19,565 nucleotides of DNA from Thermodesulfobacteriota bacterium. GTDB taxonomy: Bacteria > Desulfobacterota_D > UBA1144 > Nemesobacterales > UBA2774. The DNA lies in the NCBI GenBank assembly GCA_039028315.1, contig JBCCIH010000013.1:1-19565 (forward strand), written 5' to 3'. The position numbers and the translations under genes are program-made. This document shows, piece by piece, positions 1-8,219 of this stretch. The notes beneath the pieces were generated by a model. The model was not told the origin of the DNA, did no database searches, and saw only the letters and a list, made by a program, of their open reading frames with translations. Position 1 is the first letter of the stretch, and the number at the start of each line of letters is the position of its first letter.

Positions 1-1598
1 ACTATAAGGCCTATGAAAACCGCAGAGAATAGGGCCAAAAACCGAGTAAAGGCATCGCTTATGTCCAGATTAGGACCTGTAGTTAATAAAAGTCCGAAAG
101 GAAATAGAAGCCCGGCCTGAAGACCTGAGACCGCAATATCCTTACTACTGCTTGCAATATATGCAGCGATAAACGTCGCAAGACTATAGAGCGATATCAC
201 AATCAAAAAATGCGGCGATATAGAAATCACCATTATACTAATAAAACAAAAAGTAATTCCCAGTACTACTCCTATAATCCCATACCTGCTTTTCATAAAT
301 GCTTGACCAAGGTTTGGTATAACTCCAAATAATATTGCAAAGAATACGACCTGTCCGCCTCCGGGAAGACCTATAACTACCTCACCAAACATTAGGATAA
401 GGAAAATCACAACTGTTTTAACTCCAGCTCTAAAGCCATCTTGATCAATATATAAAAATGAGCTTTTTCTTTTATTCTCTACCTGTTTTGTATGTGTTAA
501 TCGTTCCGCCATCATAACAGAGTATTGGTTATTGTGAAATACATTGATCGCCTCTGAGATTCTAAGAATTTTATCAGTAATATCATCTATCACCGGCAGC
601 ATCGCACCAAATGCATGTAAGTCTTCATAGTACTCATCATCCAGGTCTTTAACCTCGTGCATCTCTCTATATATCTGGTGAATCGACTCTACTTGATCCT
701 TTAGTTCCTTGTCTTTTATCTCTGAGGGGCTATCTGTTCCAATTACGGATGACATTACAGAAAAACTTTCGGAAATTAGGGTCATTATGCGACTTAAATT
801 TTTTTCAACTTTATCGTTCTTTAAGAACATATGATCCTTTAATAGCAGATCCTCTAATACTTCTATCTTAATATAGATTCCCCTTGAGAAGGTGATTATC
901 TTCATATACATATCTATCGGAAAATCTTTGTCCTTTTCCTCTTGTTGCATTCTATTCACATAGTTCACTAAATTGCTAAAAGTTATAAGGGATATTGAAA
1001 GGCTGCGGCGGTTTTTTTTCTCAGCAGCGTTTTCACTTAGGTAACCGCCAAAGAGTTCTGAGAGGTCTTTATAAACAGTTTTCAAAGTAAGCTGAAATAC
1101 ACCCCTGCTGCGATTCGGCCAGATAAGAGAATCAACTATCCACGCAACAATGATTGCAAGAAGAAGCTGAATCATATAGCTATCAAAGGTATTGGCAGCC
1201 TGTGCAAGTGAGTCATATATAGACGTATACATAGCCATCGTAGAAGCAACACCTCCAACAAGAAGTGAAAGAAAATATTTAAAGTTAAGGGCAATGACAA
1301 AAAATATCCATATAGAAGTAAGCGCAACATATGCAAGTTTAGAGTCCAAAAACAAATAGCTGATTATCAAAGTTAGGGCTCCGCTAATTAGCGAGACTAT
1401 AAAAGCCCTTATACCAGCACTCAGAACTTGCCCGTGAAATAGACTCAATATTAAAAAGACAAATAAAAGGGAAAAATATGCTAGGTGTAAATGAAAGATA
1501 TTATTTATAAGAATGCATATAATGCCACTGAGAACTATCTTTAAAGCAATTTTGACCCTAAACGCTTCAAAATATTGATTTAGTGTAAGTTTCTCCAT
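1..1598 (-). CDS. FUSC-type membrane protein (aromatic acid exporter / YccS-like), 3' end outside window
   Basis: An open frame of 532 codons starts at the ATG at 1598 and reaches the left edge without a stop, so the C-terminus is missing. The architecture is two hydrophobic blocks around a long charged part. The first block, about residues 15-160, has several membrane helices and ends in a WPNRSR motif. A soluble, Glu/Lys-rich helical region follows to about residue 385. A second hydrophobic block with a GLPGGGQ motif begins near residue 390 and is cut by the edge. This membrane-soluble-membrane layout is that of the FUSC superfamily (fusaric acid resistance, AaeB, YccS), inner-membrane proteins linked to export of aromatic acids. 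Substrate cannot be told from sequence. The only nearby start is ATG 1598. There is no Shine-Dalgarno sequence, and a TATAAT lies 7 bases upstream. The gene is divergent from the DUF4396 gene. FUSC family is fairly secure, exporter function is inferred. Confidence 0.75.
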   Translation of the reverse strand, partial: MEKLTLNQYFEAFRVKIALKIVLSGIICILINNIFHLHLAYFSLLFVFLILSLFHGQVLSAGIRAFIVSLISGALTLIISYLFLDSKLAYVALTSIWIFFVIALNFKYFLSLLVGGVASTMAMYTSIYDSLAQAANTFDSYMIQLLLAIIVAWIVDSLIWPNRSRGVFQLTLKTVYKDLSELFGGYLSENAAEKKNRRSLSISLITFSNLVNYVNRMQQEEKDKDFPIDMYMKIITFSRGIYIKIEVLEDLLLKDHMFLKNDKVEKNLSRIMTLISESFSVMSSVIGTDSPSEIKDKELKDQVESIHQIYREMHEVKDLDDEYYEDLHAFGAMLPVIDDITDKILRISEAINVFHNNQYSVMMAERLTHTKQVENKRKSSFLYIDQDGFRAGVKTVVIFLILMFGEVVIGLPGGGQVVFFAILFGVIPNLGQAFMKSRYGIIGVVLGITFCFISIMVISISPHFLIVISLYSLATFIAAYIASSSKDIAVSGLQAGLLFPFGLLLTTGPNLDISDAFTRFLALFSAVFIGLI

Positions 1599-1605
1599 AT
1601 GGAAA

Positions 1606-1611
1606 ATTATA
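1606..1611 (-). promoter_or_regulatory. -10 element of the FUSC gene (possible leaderless start)
   Basis: A perfect TATAAT on the minus strand ends 7 bases before the ATG at 1598, so transcription would start at or beside the start codon. No convincing -35 hexamer is visible at the usual spacing. Confidence 0.45.
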
Positions 1612-1650
1612 TAACTCCTACCTGCGGCTAAATGGTCATGTATAGAATCA

Positions 1651-1680
1651 TTGACATATATGTCGATCTGATGACATAAT
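1651..1680 (+). promoter_or_regulatory. Sigma70-type promoter of the DUF4396 gene
   Basis: TTGACA at 1651-1656 and CATAAT at 1675-1680 are separated by 18 bases. The predicted transcript start near 1687 leaves a leader of about 26 bases carrying the Shine-Dalgarno sequence GGAGG just before the ATG at 1713. Confidence 0.6.
1653..1664. promoter_or_regulatory. 12-bp perfect palindrome, candidate operator
   Basis: GACATATATGTC is a perfect inverted repeat overlapping the -35 hexamer of the DUF4396 promoter, in the 114 bases between the two divergent genes. A repressor bound here would block that promoter and could affect the FUSC gene. Operator function is inferred from position and symmetry only. 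Confidence 0.35.
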
Positions 1681-1712
1681 CATAATAACATAGATCATTT
1701 GTGGAGGATGAT

Positions 1713-2525
1713 ATGTTTTTTCCAGACACACTTCTTGGCGGAGCTCTCCTACTCTGGTTCATATTGACGGGCCTATCTCTAATTGTTCTTATTTATGATC
1801 TTCAGACCAATACCCCAGCTCAGTGGGTAATGAAGCTAGCTTGGATATTGATAGTTCTCTATACAGGGCCGGTCGGGCTGATCATTTTCTTTCTCTCTTG
1901 CAGGCAACCGCTCCCGGGAACGCACGATGACTATATTGCTGCGCATTGGAAGCAGTCGGTTGGCTCTATGATGCACTGCGTTGCCGGAGATGCAACTGGA
2001 ATCATACTTGCGGCAATCGTTACTTTTCAGCTCGCTTTCCCAAACGGGCTGGATCTAATAATCGAATACATTTCTGCATACATTATCGGGCTCCTTATTT
2101 TTCAAGCGCTTTTTATGAAATCTATGATGGGCGGAAATTATTATGTAGCTATTAAAAAAACTATTTTCGCTGAAACAGTTTCAATGAACATGGTCATGGT
2201 TGGAATGATCCCTGTAATGGCCATCATGAGAGGCCTAATACCAGGAGGCGGAGATCCTGAGAAACCTATATTCTGGGGAATCTCAGCCATTGCAACTATG
2301 GCAGGAATGATCACTGCTTATCCAATAAACTCATGGATGGTTGGGAAAGGGCTTAAACACGGTATGATGTCAGCTGTAACAGATGCTAGTAAATCTATGG
2401 ACATGTCAGAGCATAAAGAGTCTGAAGTTACGCTAAATACCAAACTCGGAGTTGTTGTACTTACATTTGCGATTTTAGGAGTCGCTATCTGGATAACCTC
2501 ATTTTTTATTGAGCTAAAACTTTGA
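1713..2525 (+). CDS. DUF4396 family multi-pass membrane protein
   Basis: A 270-residue membrane protein of about six or seven hydrophobic segments. The ATG at 1713 is preferred over an in-frame GTG at 1701, because that GTG lies inside the Shine-Dalgarno sequence GGAGG. Family hallmarks are an N-terminal segment with YDLQTNTP, then a short VLYTGPVGLIIFFLS helix, an MHCVAGDATG motif with His88, Cys89, Gly92 and Asp93 entering a membrane helix, and the late PINSWMVGKGLKHGM motif near residues 204-218. The protein is rich in methionine and has several histidines. DUF4396 proteins have no established reaction that I know of; metal or copper-related roles would be a guess from the Met/His content. 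It has its own promoter and lies divergent to the FUSC gene. The family call rests on recalled motif similarity, not a search. Confidence 0.7.
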   Translation: MFFPDTLLGGALLLWFILTGLSLIVLIYDLQTNTPAQWVMKLAWILIVLYTGPVGLIIFFLSCRQPLPGTHDDYIAAHWKQSVGSMMHCVAGDATGIILAAIVTFQLAFPNGLDLIIEYISAYIIGLLIFQALFMKSMMGGNYYVAIKKTIFAETVSMNMVMVGMIPVMAIMRGLIPGGGDPEKPIFWGISAIATMAGMITAYPINSWMVGKGLKHGMMSAVTDASKSMDMSEHKESEVTLNTKLGVVVLTFAILGVAIWITSFFIELKL

Positions 2526-2569
2526 TTAAGTCCATTTCGTGTATACAAAAAACAAGCTGAGTATTCATG

Positions 2570-2597
2570 TTGTCTAAGAATGCCCGGATGATAAACT
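2570..2597 (+). promoter_or_regulatory. Promoter of the ogg gene (possible leaderless start)
   Basis: TTGTCT at 2570-2575, a 16-base spacer, then an extended -10 of the TGnTAnnnT form with hexamer TAAACT at 2592-2597. The start codon at 2604 is only 6 bases further on, so the expected transcript start coincides with the ATG. No Shine-Dalgarno sequence is present. Confidence 0.45.
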
Positions 2598-2603
2598 GTA
2601 TTT

Positions 2604-3254
2604 ATGGCCAGCCCTGAGAAGATTAAACAGCTTAAAGAGCTATACGCTGAAAAAAAAGATTCAATTAAGGCCCAGCTTTCAGAATTCGATGATGTTAAAG
2701 CCGGAGCTGATGACAGAAAAATCTTTGAGGAGCTCACATTTTGTATTCTTACTTCCGCAGTCGGACCTAAAGTCGGCGCTAAGTCTTTAAGTGCAATTAG
2801 AGATATGCTGCTAGAAGCATCACCTGAGGAAATGGTAGAAAAACTCAGCGGAGTCCATAAGTATCCTGAGAAAGCATATTATATAGTGCACACTAGAGAT
2901 TATTTAAAGGACCAATACGGACTTAAAATGAACGACATCATACAATCTCACAAAGACCCTTTAGAACTTAGAGAATTTTTCGCCCTGAATAAAGACATTA
3001 AAGGCTTAGGGCTTACGCAGGCGAGTCATTTTCTGCGGAACGTAGGCTGTAAAGGATACGCTATTTTAGATAGGAACGTTGTAAGATCTCTCTATGATTT
3101 GGAAGTATTGGATAATCCCAAACCGCCAACTACGAAAAAGAAGTATTTAGAAGCAGAGGAGAAGATGTCGGCATTTGCGTCCGAGCTTGGAATTGATATC
3201 GAAGAGCTTGATATGCTGCTCTGGAGTATGAAAACAGGCCACATACCTAAATAG
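2604..3254 (+). CDS. ogg: Ogg2-type 8-oxoguanine DNA glycosylase, catalytic Lys replaced by Thr
   Basis: A 216-residue HhH-GPD protein matching the compact Ogg2 family, which excises 8-oxoguanine and then cleaves the abasic strand. Visible family features are the N-terminal FEELTFCILTSAVGPKVG region (about 41-58), the helix-hairpin-helix KGLGLTQASHFLRNVG (133-148), AILDRNVVR with the catalytic Asp156, and a C-terminus LLWSMKTGHIPK ending in the conserved final lysine. In characterised members the hairpin reads GIGYKEASHFLRNVG, and its Lys forms the Schiff base 18 residues before the Asp. Here that position is Thr138 (ACG at 3015-3017), also exactly 18 residues before Asp156. Glycosylase activity may remain, but lyase activity by the normal route should be lost. 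The fold and family are secure; the activity is not. It converges on the following PIG-L gene. Confidence 0.85.
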   Translation: MASPEKIKQLKELYAEKKDSIKAQLSEFDDVKAGADDRKIFEELTFCILTSAVGPKVGAKSLSAIRDMLLEASPEEMVEKLSGVHKYPEKAYYIVHTRDYLKDQYGLKMNDIIQSHKDPLELREFFALNKDIKGLGLTQASHFLRNVGCKGYAILDRNVVRSLYDLEVLDNPKPPTTKKKYLEAEEKMSAFASELGIDIEELDMLLWSMKTGHIPK

Positions 3255-3900
3255 AAAGCTCAATAAATACTTCGGCATACTTCATCTCAGTCTTTCCGTG
3301 CCGCTCATCAAAGATTGCACGGTATCTGTTTAATCCAAGCATGCCGTCAGTATAGTTTTTATAGTCAAGCTGGCTCTTGTGAGCCTCAATTGCCATAATT
3401 TTCTGATCTACAAATTCGGAAATATCCTCTAACCTATCGTAAGTGGTAAAAGGTGTCCAGACTTCATAACACCAGATTTTCTCTGGTTTTTGATCTAGCG
3501 CCGCCATCACTTCAACAACTAGTTCAGAGACTATCTTGTGCGTTGGGTGTTTATCAATCTTAGGGTGAGGTATATATACTTCCTCTGGTTTAAATCGAGT
3601 TAGTGTTTCTTTGAAATCATTTTTGAAATGATCTTTATTATCGTCAGATTTAACATCATCTAACTGAAGTGGTATTAAAGTCTGAACTCCTAGAGCAGAG
3701 ACAGCCTCTCTAGCCTCCTGGAGCCTTACTTCTGCCATCTTATCTTCGCTGTGGCCTTTTAGTGAAGTGCTGCCGCTGCCGTTTGTTGCTAGTAACGAAA
3801 CAATCTCATAGCCGCCGTCAATCATTTTCGCAGCCGTGCCGCCCATACCAATCTCAAGATCATCTGGGTGCGGTGATACCACCACTATGCATTTACTCAT
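3247..3900 (-). CDS. PIG-L / LmbE family zinc-dependent N-deacetylase
   Basis: A 217-residue protein of the PIG-L family, which removes acetyl groups from N-acetylglucosamine-type compounds using one zinc ion. The N-terminal PHPDD motif (10-14) supplies metal ligands His11 and Asp14 and probably the base Asp13. The distal ligand is His121 in the KHPTH motif (117-121). EIGMGGT follows the first motif, and an NRYRAIF...YAEVF region ends the protein, as in LmbE and BshB-type deacetylases. Length is normal and nothing is missing. There is no signal peptide, so it should be cytoplasmic. The substrate is unknown; with a glutathione synthase nearby there is no specific sign of bacillithiol synthesis. 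It overlaps the 3' end of ogg by 8 bases on the opposite strand and is divergent from gatB with a 70-base gap. Confidence 0.85.
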   Translation of the reverse strand: MSKCIVVVSPHPDDLEIGMGGTAAKMIDGGYEIVSLLATNGSGSTSLKGHSEDKMAEVRLQEAREAVSALGVQTLIPLQLDDVKSDDNKDHFKNDFKETLTRFKPEEVYIPHPKIDKHPTHKIVSELVVEVMAALDQKPEKIWCYEVWTPFTTYDRLEDISEFVDQKIMAIEAHKSQLDYKNYTDGMLGLNRYRAIFDERHGKTEMKYAEVFIELSI

Positions 3901-3914
3901 GTGTTATATTGTCC

Positions 3915-3945
3915 TTGACAAATTTGCCCCATCAATCAGTATTAA
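3915..3945 (+). promoter_or_regulatory. Candidate gatB promoter
   Basis: A perfect TTGACA at 3915-3920 is followed by TATTAA at 3940-3945. The 19-base spacing is longer than ideal. A leader of about 20 bases would carry GGAG at 3959-3962, suitably placed before the ATG at 3971. Confidence 0.4.
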
Positions 3946-3970
3946 TTTAACTGAAATTGGAGTATATGAA

Positions 3971-5398
3971 ATGGAATTTGAACCAATAATAGGTCTTGAG
4001 GTTCACGCGCAGCTTAAAACAGAATCCAAAATATTCTCAACTGAATCTACTGAGTTTGGTGGAAGCCCCAATAGCCATGTAAGCCCTGTTTGTCTTGGCC
4101 TTCCTGGTGTACTGCCCGTGCTTAACAAAAAAGTTTTAGAGTATGCTTTTAAGGCAGCCATTGCACTTAACTGTGAGCTTCACCCAAGATCCCGCTTTGC
4201 CAGAAAAAATTATTTCTACCCAGATCTTCCAAAAGGCTACCAAATATCTCAATATGAGGAACCTTTTTCTAGCGGCGGATGGGTTGAAATTACAGTTGAC
4301 GGCGTTACAAAAAAAATAAATTTAACCCGAATTCATATGGAAGAAGATGCGGGCAAGCTGGTACATGAAAATCACGGCAGTTCAAGTTATGTGGATCTTA
4401 ACAGAGCTGGTGTGCCGCTTGTTGAGATAGTGAGTGAGCCAGAGATCACAAGCGCTCAAGAAGCAGTGGAATATATGAAGAAGCTCCGCTCGATACTTAG
4501 ATACATAGGAGTTTGTGATGGAAACATGGAAGAGGGTAGTTTAAGGTGTGACGCTAATATTTCAGTTAGGCCAAAGGGAAGTGACAAATTAGGCACAAAG
4601 GCAGAGATCAAAAACGTAAACTCTTTTAGGTACGTACAAAAAGCAATAGAGTACGAAATAAAAAGACAAATTATGCTGGTCGAGAACGGTGAAGAAGTCG
4701 TTCAAGAAACAAGACTGTTTGATTCTAACAAGGGCGTTACCTTTTCTATGAGATCAAAAGAAGAAGCTCATGACTATAGATATTTCCCAGACCCTGACCT
4801 TATGCCGGTCGTTATGGAACAAAAGTATATAGAAGAGCTAAGAGAATCTTTACCTGAGCTGCCCGATCAAAAACTAGCCAGATTCAAAGAACAGTACGGA
4901 CTTCCCGAATATGACGCGGCGGTTCTCACTGATTCAATTGAGATAGCAGACTATTTTGAGAACTGCCTTAAAGAGCATACTAATCCAAAGACTGTGAGCA
5001 ACTGGATTATGACCGAGGTCCTAAGAGAAGTTAAAGAGGGAGACGAAGTTGATTCATTCCCTATTACCCCGAAAAAATTAGGGGAGTTACTCAACCTCAT
5101 TGAAAACGGAACAATTAGTGGAAAGATTGCCAAAGAAGTTTTTGAAGAAATGCTATCTAGCGGAAAACACGCAACACAGATAGTCGAAGAAAAAGGTATG
5201 ACTCAAATCTCAGATCAGTCAGAGCTTGAGAATATTGTCACTGCGATTCTTGACGCTCATCCCGATGAAATAGAAAGATATAAAGCTGGTGATCAAAAGC
5301 TCATGGGATTTTTCGTAGGCCAGGCGATGAAAGAGACAAAAGGAAAAGCAAACCCAAAGGTTATAAACGAACTTCTTAGAAAAGCATTATCAGAATAG
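3971..5398 (+). CDS. gatB: Aspartyl/glutamyl-tRNA amidotransferase subunit B
   Basis: GatB binds the misacylated tRNA and, in the GatCAB complex, activates Glu-tRNA(Gln) or Asp-tRNA(Asn) for amidation. The open frame extends 45 codons upstream, but the protein begins at ATG 3971: it then starts MEFEPIIGLEVHAQL, as family members do, and GGAG lies 8 bases upstream. That gives 475 residues, the usual length. Motifs in order are the catalytic cradle with LGLPGVLPVLN, KNYFYPDLPKGYQISQYE, HMEEDAGK and MEEGSLRCDANIS, then the helical and YqeY-like tail to the C-terminus. Two small departures from common sequences are VSPVCLG where many homologues have VCPVCLG, and FARKNYF where many have FDRKNYF; neither looks disabling. 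Its partners gatC and gatA lie about 7.6 kb downstream rather than adjacent. Confidence 0.97.
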   Translation: MEFEPIIGLEVHAQLKTESKIFSTESTEFGGSPNSHVSPVCLGLPGVLPVLNKKVLEYAFKAAIALNCELHPRSRFARKNYFYPDLPKGYQISQYEEPFSSGGWVEITVDGVTKKINLTRIHMEEDAGKLVHENHGSSSYVDLNRAGVPLVEIVSEPEITSAQEAVEYMKKLRSILRYIGVCDGNMEEGSLRCDANISVRPKGSDKLGTKAEIKNVNSFRYVQKAIEYEIKRQIMLVENGEEVVQETRLFDSNKGVTFSMRSKEEAHDYRYFPDPDLMPVVMEQKYIEELRESLPELPDQKLARFKEQYGLPEYDAAVLTDSIEIADYFENCLKEHTNPKTVSNWIMTEVLREVKEGDEVDSFPITPKKLGELLNLIENGTISGKIAKEVFEEMLSSGKHATQIVEEKGMTQISDQSELENIVTAILDAHPDEIERYKAGDQKLMGFFVGQAMKETKGKANPKVINELLRKALSE

Positions 5399-5432
5399 AA
5401 ACTCAGATAACAAGCAGGCCGCGAGGCTTGGT

Positions 5433-5461
5433 TTGACATAACGGGAAATAGAATGTATTTT
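5433..5461 (+). promoter_or_regulatory. Strong sigma70-type promoter of carA
   Basis: A perfect TTGACA (5433-5438), a 17-base spacer and TATTTT (5456-5461). The start codon at 5475 lies only 13 bases beyond the -10, so the leader would be about 5-7 bases, with no room for a Shine-Dalgarno sequence. Confidence 0.65.
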
Positions 5462-5474
5462 CCCATCGCAATTT

Positions 5475-6593
5475 ATGAAGAAAGCACTCCTCGTACTAGA
5501 AGATGGCAGCGTTTTTGAGGGTTACGGCTTCGGAGCCCAAGGAGAGGTGTTTGGAGAAGTAGTTTTTAATACCTCAATGACAGGCTATCAGGAAATTCTG
5601 ACAGATCCATCCTATAATGGCCAAATTGTTACTATGACCTATCCCCAGATCGGAAACTATGGGGTAAATGAAGAAGATGTTGAATCACGCAGGCCCTTTC
5701 TTAAAGGTTTTGTGGTAAAAGAGTACTGGCGGACTCCCAGCAACTGGCGCTCACAGGGAGATTTAGAATCATATTTAGATAATTACGGCATTGTTGGGAT
5801 TGAAGGGATTGATACAAGGGCGCTTACTAAACTAATTAGATCCAAGGGCGCTCAGAAAGCAGTAATCTCGACTGAAGATTTAGATTCAAAGAGCCTTCTT
5901 AAAAAAGTACATCAATCAGATGGGATAGTAGGTATAGACCTTGTGACTGAGGTGAGCTGTGAAGATCCATATAAATGGGACGAAGGACCTTTTAAATGGG
6001 AAGATGATCTGAGCGAAGTTGCTGATCCAAAATTTAAAGTTGTTGCTTATGATTTTGGCATAAAACAAAACATACTTAGAAAACTAACCGAGCATGGATG
6101 CGATGTTACAGTTGTTCCTTCCAGAACTCCGCCGAATGAAATACTTGCTTTAGAACCTGATGGAATATTTTTGTCCAACGGCCCGGGTGACCCTTCTGCT
6201 GTTGCATACGCTGTAGAAAGCGTAAGAACTCTGGTTGGCAAAAAGCCGATATTCGGCATATGCCTTGGGCATCAGATACTAAGCCTGGCCATGGGAGCAA
6301 AAACCTATAAGCTTAAGTTTGGCCATAGGGGAGCAAATCAACCCGTAAAACAGTTAAGTTCGGGAAAAGTAGAGATCACATCTCAAAACCATGGTTTTGC
6401 TGTTGATACACAAACTATTAGTGACGATGTAGAAGTCACGCATATAAACCTAAATGACGACACCATTGAAGGCATTAAACACAAAAAGCATCCTGCCTTT
6501 TCAGTACAATACCACCCTGAAGCCTCACCAGGACCGCATGATGCGTCCTATCTATTTGAAGAATTTATAAAACTTATGAAGGGAGATAGTTAA
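5475..6593 (+). CDS. carA: Carbamoyl-phosphate synthase small (glutaminase) subunit
   Basis: CarA hydrolyses glutamine and channels the ammonia to CarB for carbamoyl phosphate, the precursor of arginine and pyrimidines. At 372 residues it has the normal length. The N-terminal CPSase domain shows LVLEDGSVFEGYGFG and VVFNTSMTGYQEILTDPSY, and IEGIDTRALTK follows. The class I glutaminase domain carries LSNGPGDPSA, the nucleophile Cys263 in GICLGHQ, NHGFAVD, and the His347-Pro-Glu349 part of the catalytic triad in QYHPEASPGPHD. No catalytic residue is missing. The start at ATG 5475 fits the family N-terminus. No carB is present: the next gene converges, with two bases between the stop codons. carA is therefore probably transcribed alone from the promoter just upstream. 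Confidence 0.97.
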   Translation: MKKALLVLEDGSVFEGYGFGAQGEVFGEVVFNTSMTGYQEILTDPSYNGQIVTMTYPQIGNYGVNEEDVESRRPFLKGFVVKEYWRTPSNWRSQGDLESYLDNYGIVGIEGIDTRALTKLIRSKGAQKAVISTEDLDSKSLLKKVHQSDGIVGIDLVTEVSCEDPYKWDEGPFKWEDDLSEVADPKFKVVAYDFGIKQNILRKLTEHGCDVTVVPSRTPPNEILALEPDGIFLSNGPGDPSAVAYAVESVRTLVGKKPIFGICLGHQILSLAMGAKTYKLKFGHRGANQPVKQLSSGKVEITSQNHGFAVDTQTISDDVEVTHINLNDDTIEGIKHKKHPAFSVQYHPEASPGPHDASYLFEEFIKLMKGDS

Positions 6594-6595
6594 AA

Positions 6596-8194
6596 CTAGG
6601 CAGCTCTTTGGCCAAGTATATCTTGAGCCAGCTTCTCAGCCTGATCTATCCCGTCAACAGTCTCACCGAGTATTAAGTTGTATGCCTCTTGACCAATCTC
6701 AAGAGTAATATCGTAGCTCTTTCTGTTTTTGGTTTCATACTCTGCCAGCGGAGAGATGATGTTATCTAGGTATCTGTAAAAAGCATCCATTGTCCTTCTT
6801 CTAACTCTTCCGTATCCCTTAACCATTTGGGCGCTCTTGGCAATTTGGGCAGCGAGTTTGTTATCATAAGACGAATACTTGATAAGAGACTCAGTATAGC
6901 GCTTAATCAGCCTATGTTCTTTTTTATATCTCCAAGAGTACGGCCTCATAAATTTGATCTTGGTCAGCATGAGCATCCTAAGATATCCAAAGAAAGAGTT
7001 GGTTACCGGCGTCTGTCCCATTGTTAAAGGCTTTTTTCTTCTCCAAATCTTTTTAAAGAGTCCTGTCCTGGTAAAGCTAAGAACAGGCGCCACCAAAACG
7101 TTTGGCAATAGGCCATAAATCTCCTCAGCATCAGGTTTTAGATAGTCAACCACATGAAAGACCTGATCCTCTTTGACCCTCATTTCCTCTCGTATGCGTT
7201 TAAACCTATCTGACTTAATTTTTAACTCGGCAACTCTTATACCATCCTCATAACTCATTAAAAGCGCTAGATTCTTGGCATAAGCTTCTGTCAGAACATA
7301 GTTTGTGCCCTTAGTGTTCTGATCTATAACATATATATTATTTACCTCGCTTAAATATTTGTCTGCATAGCCCAAGTCCTGATAATCCATAAGCCGATAA
7401 ACAGATTCTGCAAGAATTTGCCTTAACTGCGCTGGGTAATCGGATTCAATATTTTTGATACGTGCTAGATATGCTTTCTTTTCTTCGCTTAAAAGTTTCG
7501 ATGATCTTTCTTCCACAAACTCATCCCACTTGGTAGAGTCTGTAAAATTACCATTATTGTTGTTGTGGGCATAGTTCCATCCGACTTCAAATGCTTTTAA
7601 ACTTGCATTGGTAGCCACGCCTACCATCTCAATTGCCTTGATAAATGATTTTTTATCAATTGGTACAGCTCCCGACTCACAAAGAGCGCCCAATAATATT
7701 CCATTTACAGCCAGTTCATCCATACCGTTTGCTTTTGAGAGTTCAAGAGCATTTAGCTCTATCATTCTGGTGGAAAAAGCGTTTGCAAGTTTCCTAAGAT
7801 TTTCATCTGAGTAAATGCCGCTTCCAATGGGCATCTTTTCTAGTGTGGAATATATCCTGTGTGTGCTAGTTACAATTGTAGTTTTGTCCGATCCGTATCC
7901 AAGCTCTAGTGCTCTACCCAACTCTAAAAACTCCTGAGCTAAGATAATATCAACCTCACCTGGCACGGGGAACTGAGCAAAAATAAGCGGCTTTTCCTCA
8001 GTCTTTGGCTTAGGGTGGGCTTCGAGATAGTAGACGGTTGATCCGCCTCTTTGAGAGAGCCCGGGAAGGCTTATACCCTGAGCGTCATAGTCCTCTAAAA
8101 AAAATGCCTGAACAACCCATTCGGTTAACACCCCGCCTCCCTGTCCTCCAACTGCGGGGATTAATACTTTAATTAGGTCGCTCTTTTTATTCAT
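6596..8194 (-). CDS. iorB: Indolepyruvate:ferredoxin oxidoreductase, beta subunit with DUF6537-like extension
   Basis: A 532-residue protein, much longer than the roughly 200-residue archaeal IorB. About residues 1-220 are the pyruvate-ferredoxin-oxidoreductase gamma-type domain: LIPAVGGQGGGVLTEWV near the N-terminus, then QGISLPGLSQRGGSTVYYLE and DIILAQEFLELGRAL. From about residue 245 to the end is an all-helical extension resembling DUF6537, which in many bacteria is fused to this subunit. With IorA it should oxidatively decarboxylate indolepyruvate or related aryl- and 2-oxoacids, reducing ferredoxin and forming acyl-CoA. It lies 25 bases after iorA on the same strand, so an operon is likely. 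Only a weak AAGAA precedes the ATG at 8194. The exact physiological 2-oxoacid is not readable. Confidence 0.88.
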   Translation of the reverse strand: MNKKSDLIKVLIPAVGGQGGGVLTEWVVQAFFLEDYDAQGISLPGLSQRGGSTVYYLEAHPKPKTEEKPLIFAQFPVPGEVDIILAQEFLELGRALELGYGSDKTTIVTSTHRIYSTLEKMPIGSGIYSDENLRKLANAFSTRMIELNALELSKANGMDELAVNGILLGALCESGAVPIDKKSFIKAIEMVGVATNASLKAFEVGWNYAHNNNNGNFTDSTKWDEFVEERSSKLLSEEKKAYLARIKNIESDYPAQLRQILAESVYRLMDYQDLGYADKYLSEVNNIYVIDQNTKGTNYVLTEAYAKNLALLMSYEDGIRVAELKIKSDRFKRIREEMRVKEDQVFHVVDYLKPDAEEIYGLLPNVLVAPVLSFTRTGLFKKIWRRKKPLTMGQTPVTNSFFGYLRMLMLTKIKFMRPYSWRYKKEHRLIKRYTESLIKYSSYDNKLAAQIAKSAQMVKGYGRVRRRTMDAFYRYLDNIISPLAEYETKNRKSYDITLEIGQEAYNLILGETVDGIDQAEKLAQDILGQRAA

Positions 8195-8219
8195 TGTTAT
8201 TTCTTACAGGCTACTCGGA

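Noticed and set aside
2318..2737. A 139-codon minus-strand open frame
   Set aside because: It is antisense to both the DUF4396 gene and ogg, which are well supported, and its Ser-rich sequence is typical of a shadow frame.
3836..3970. A 45-codon N-terminal extension of GatB
   Set aside because: It covers the divergent PIG-L start and the promoter, has no family similarity, and the canonical MEFEPIIGLEVHAQL start at 3971 has its own GGAG site.
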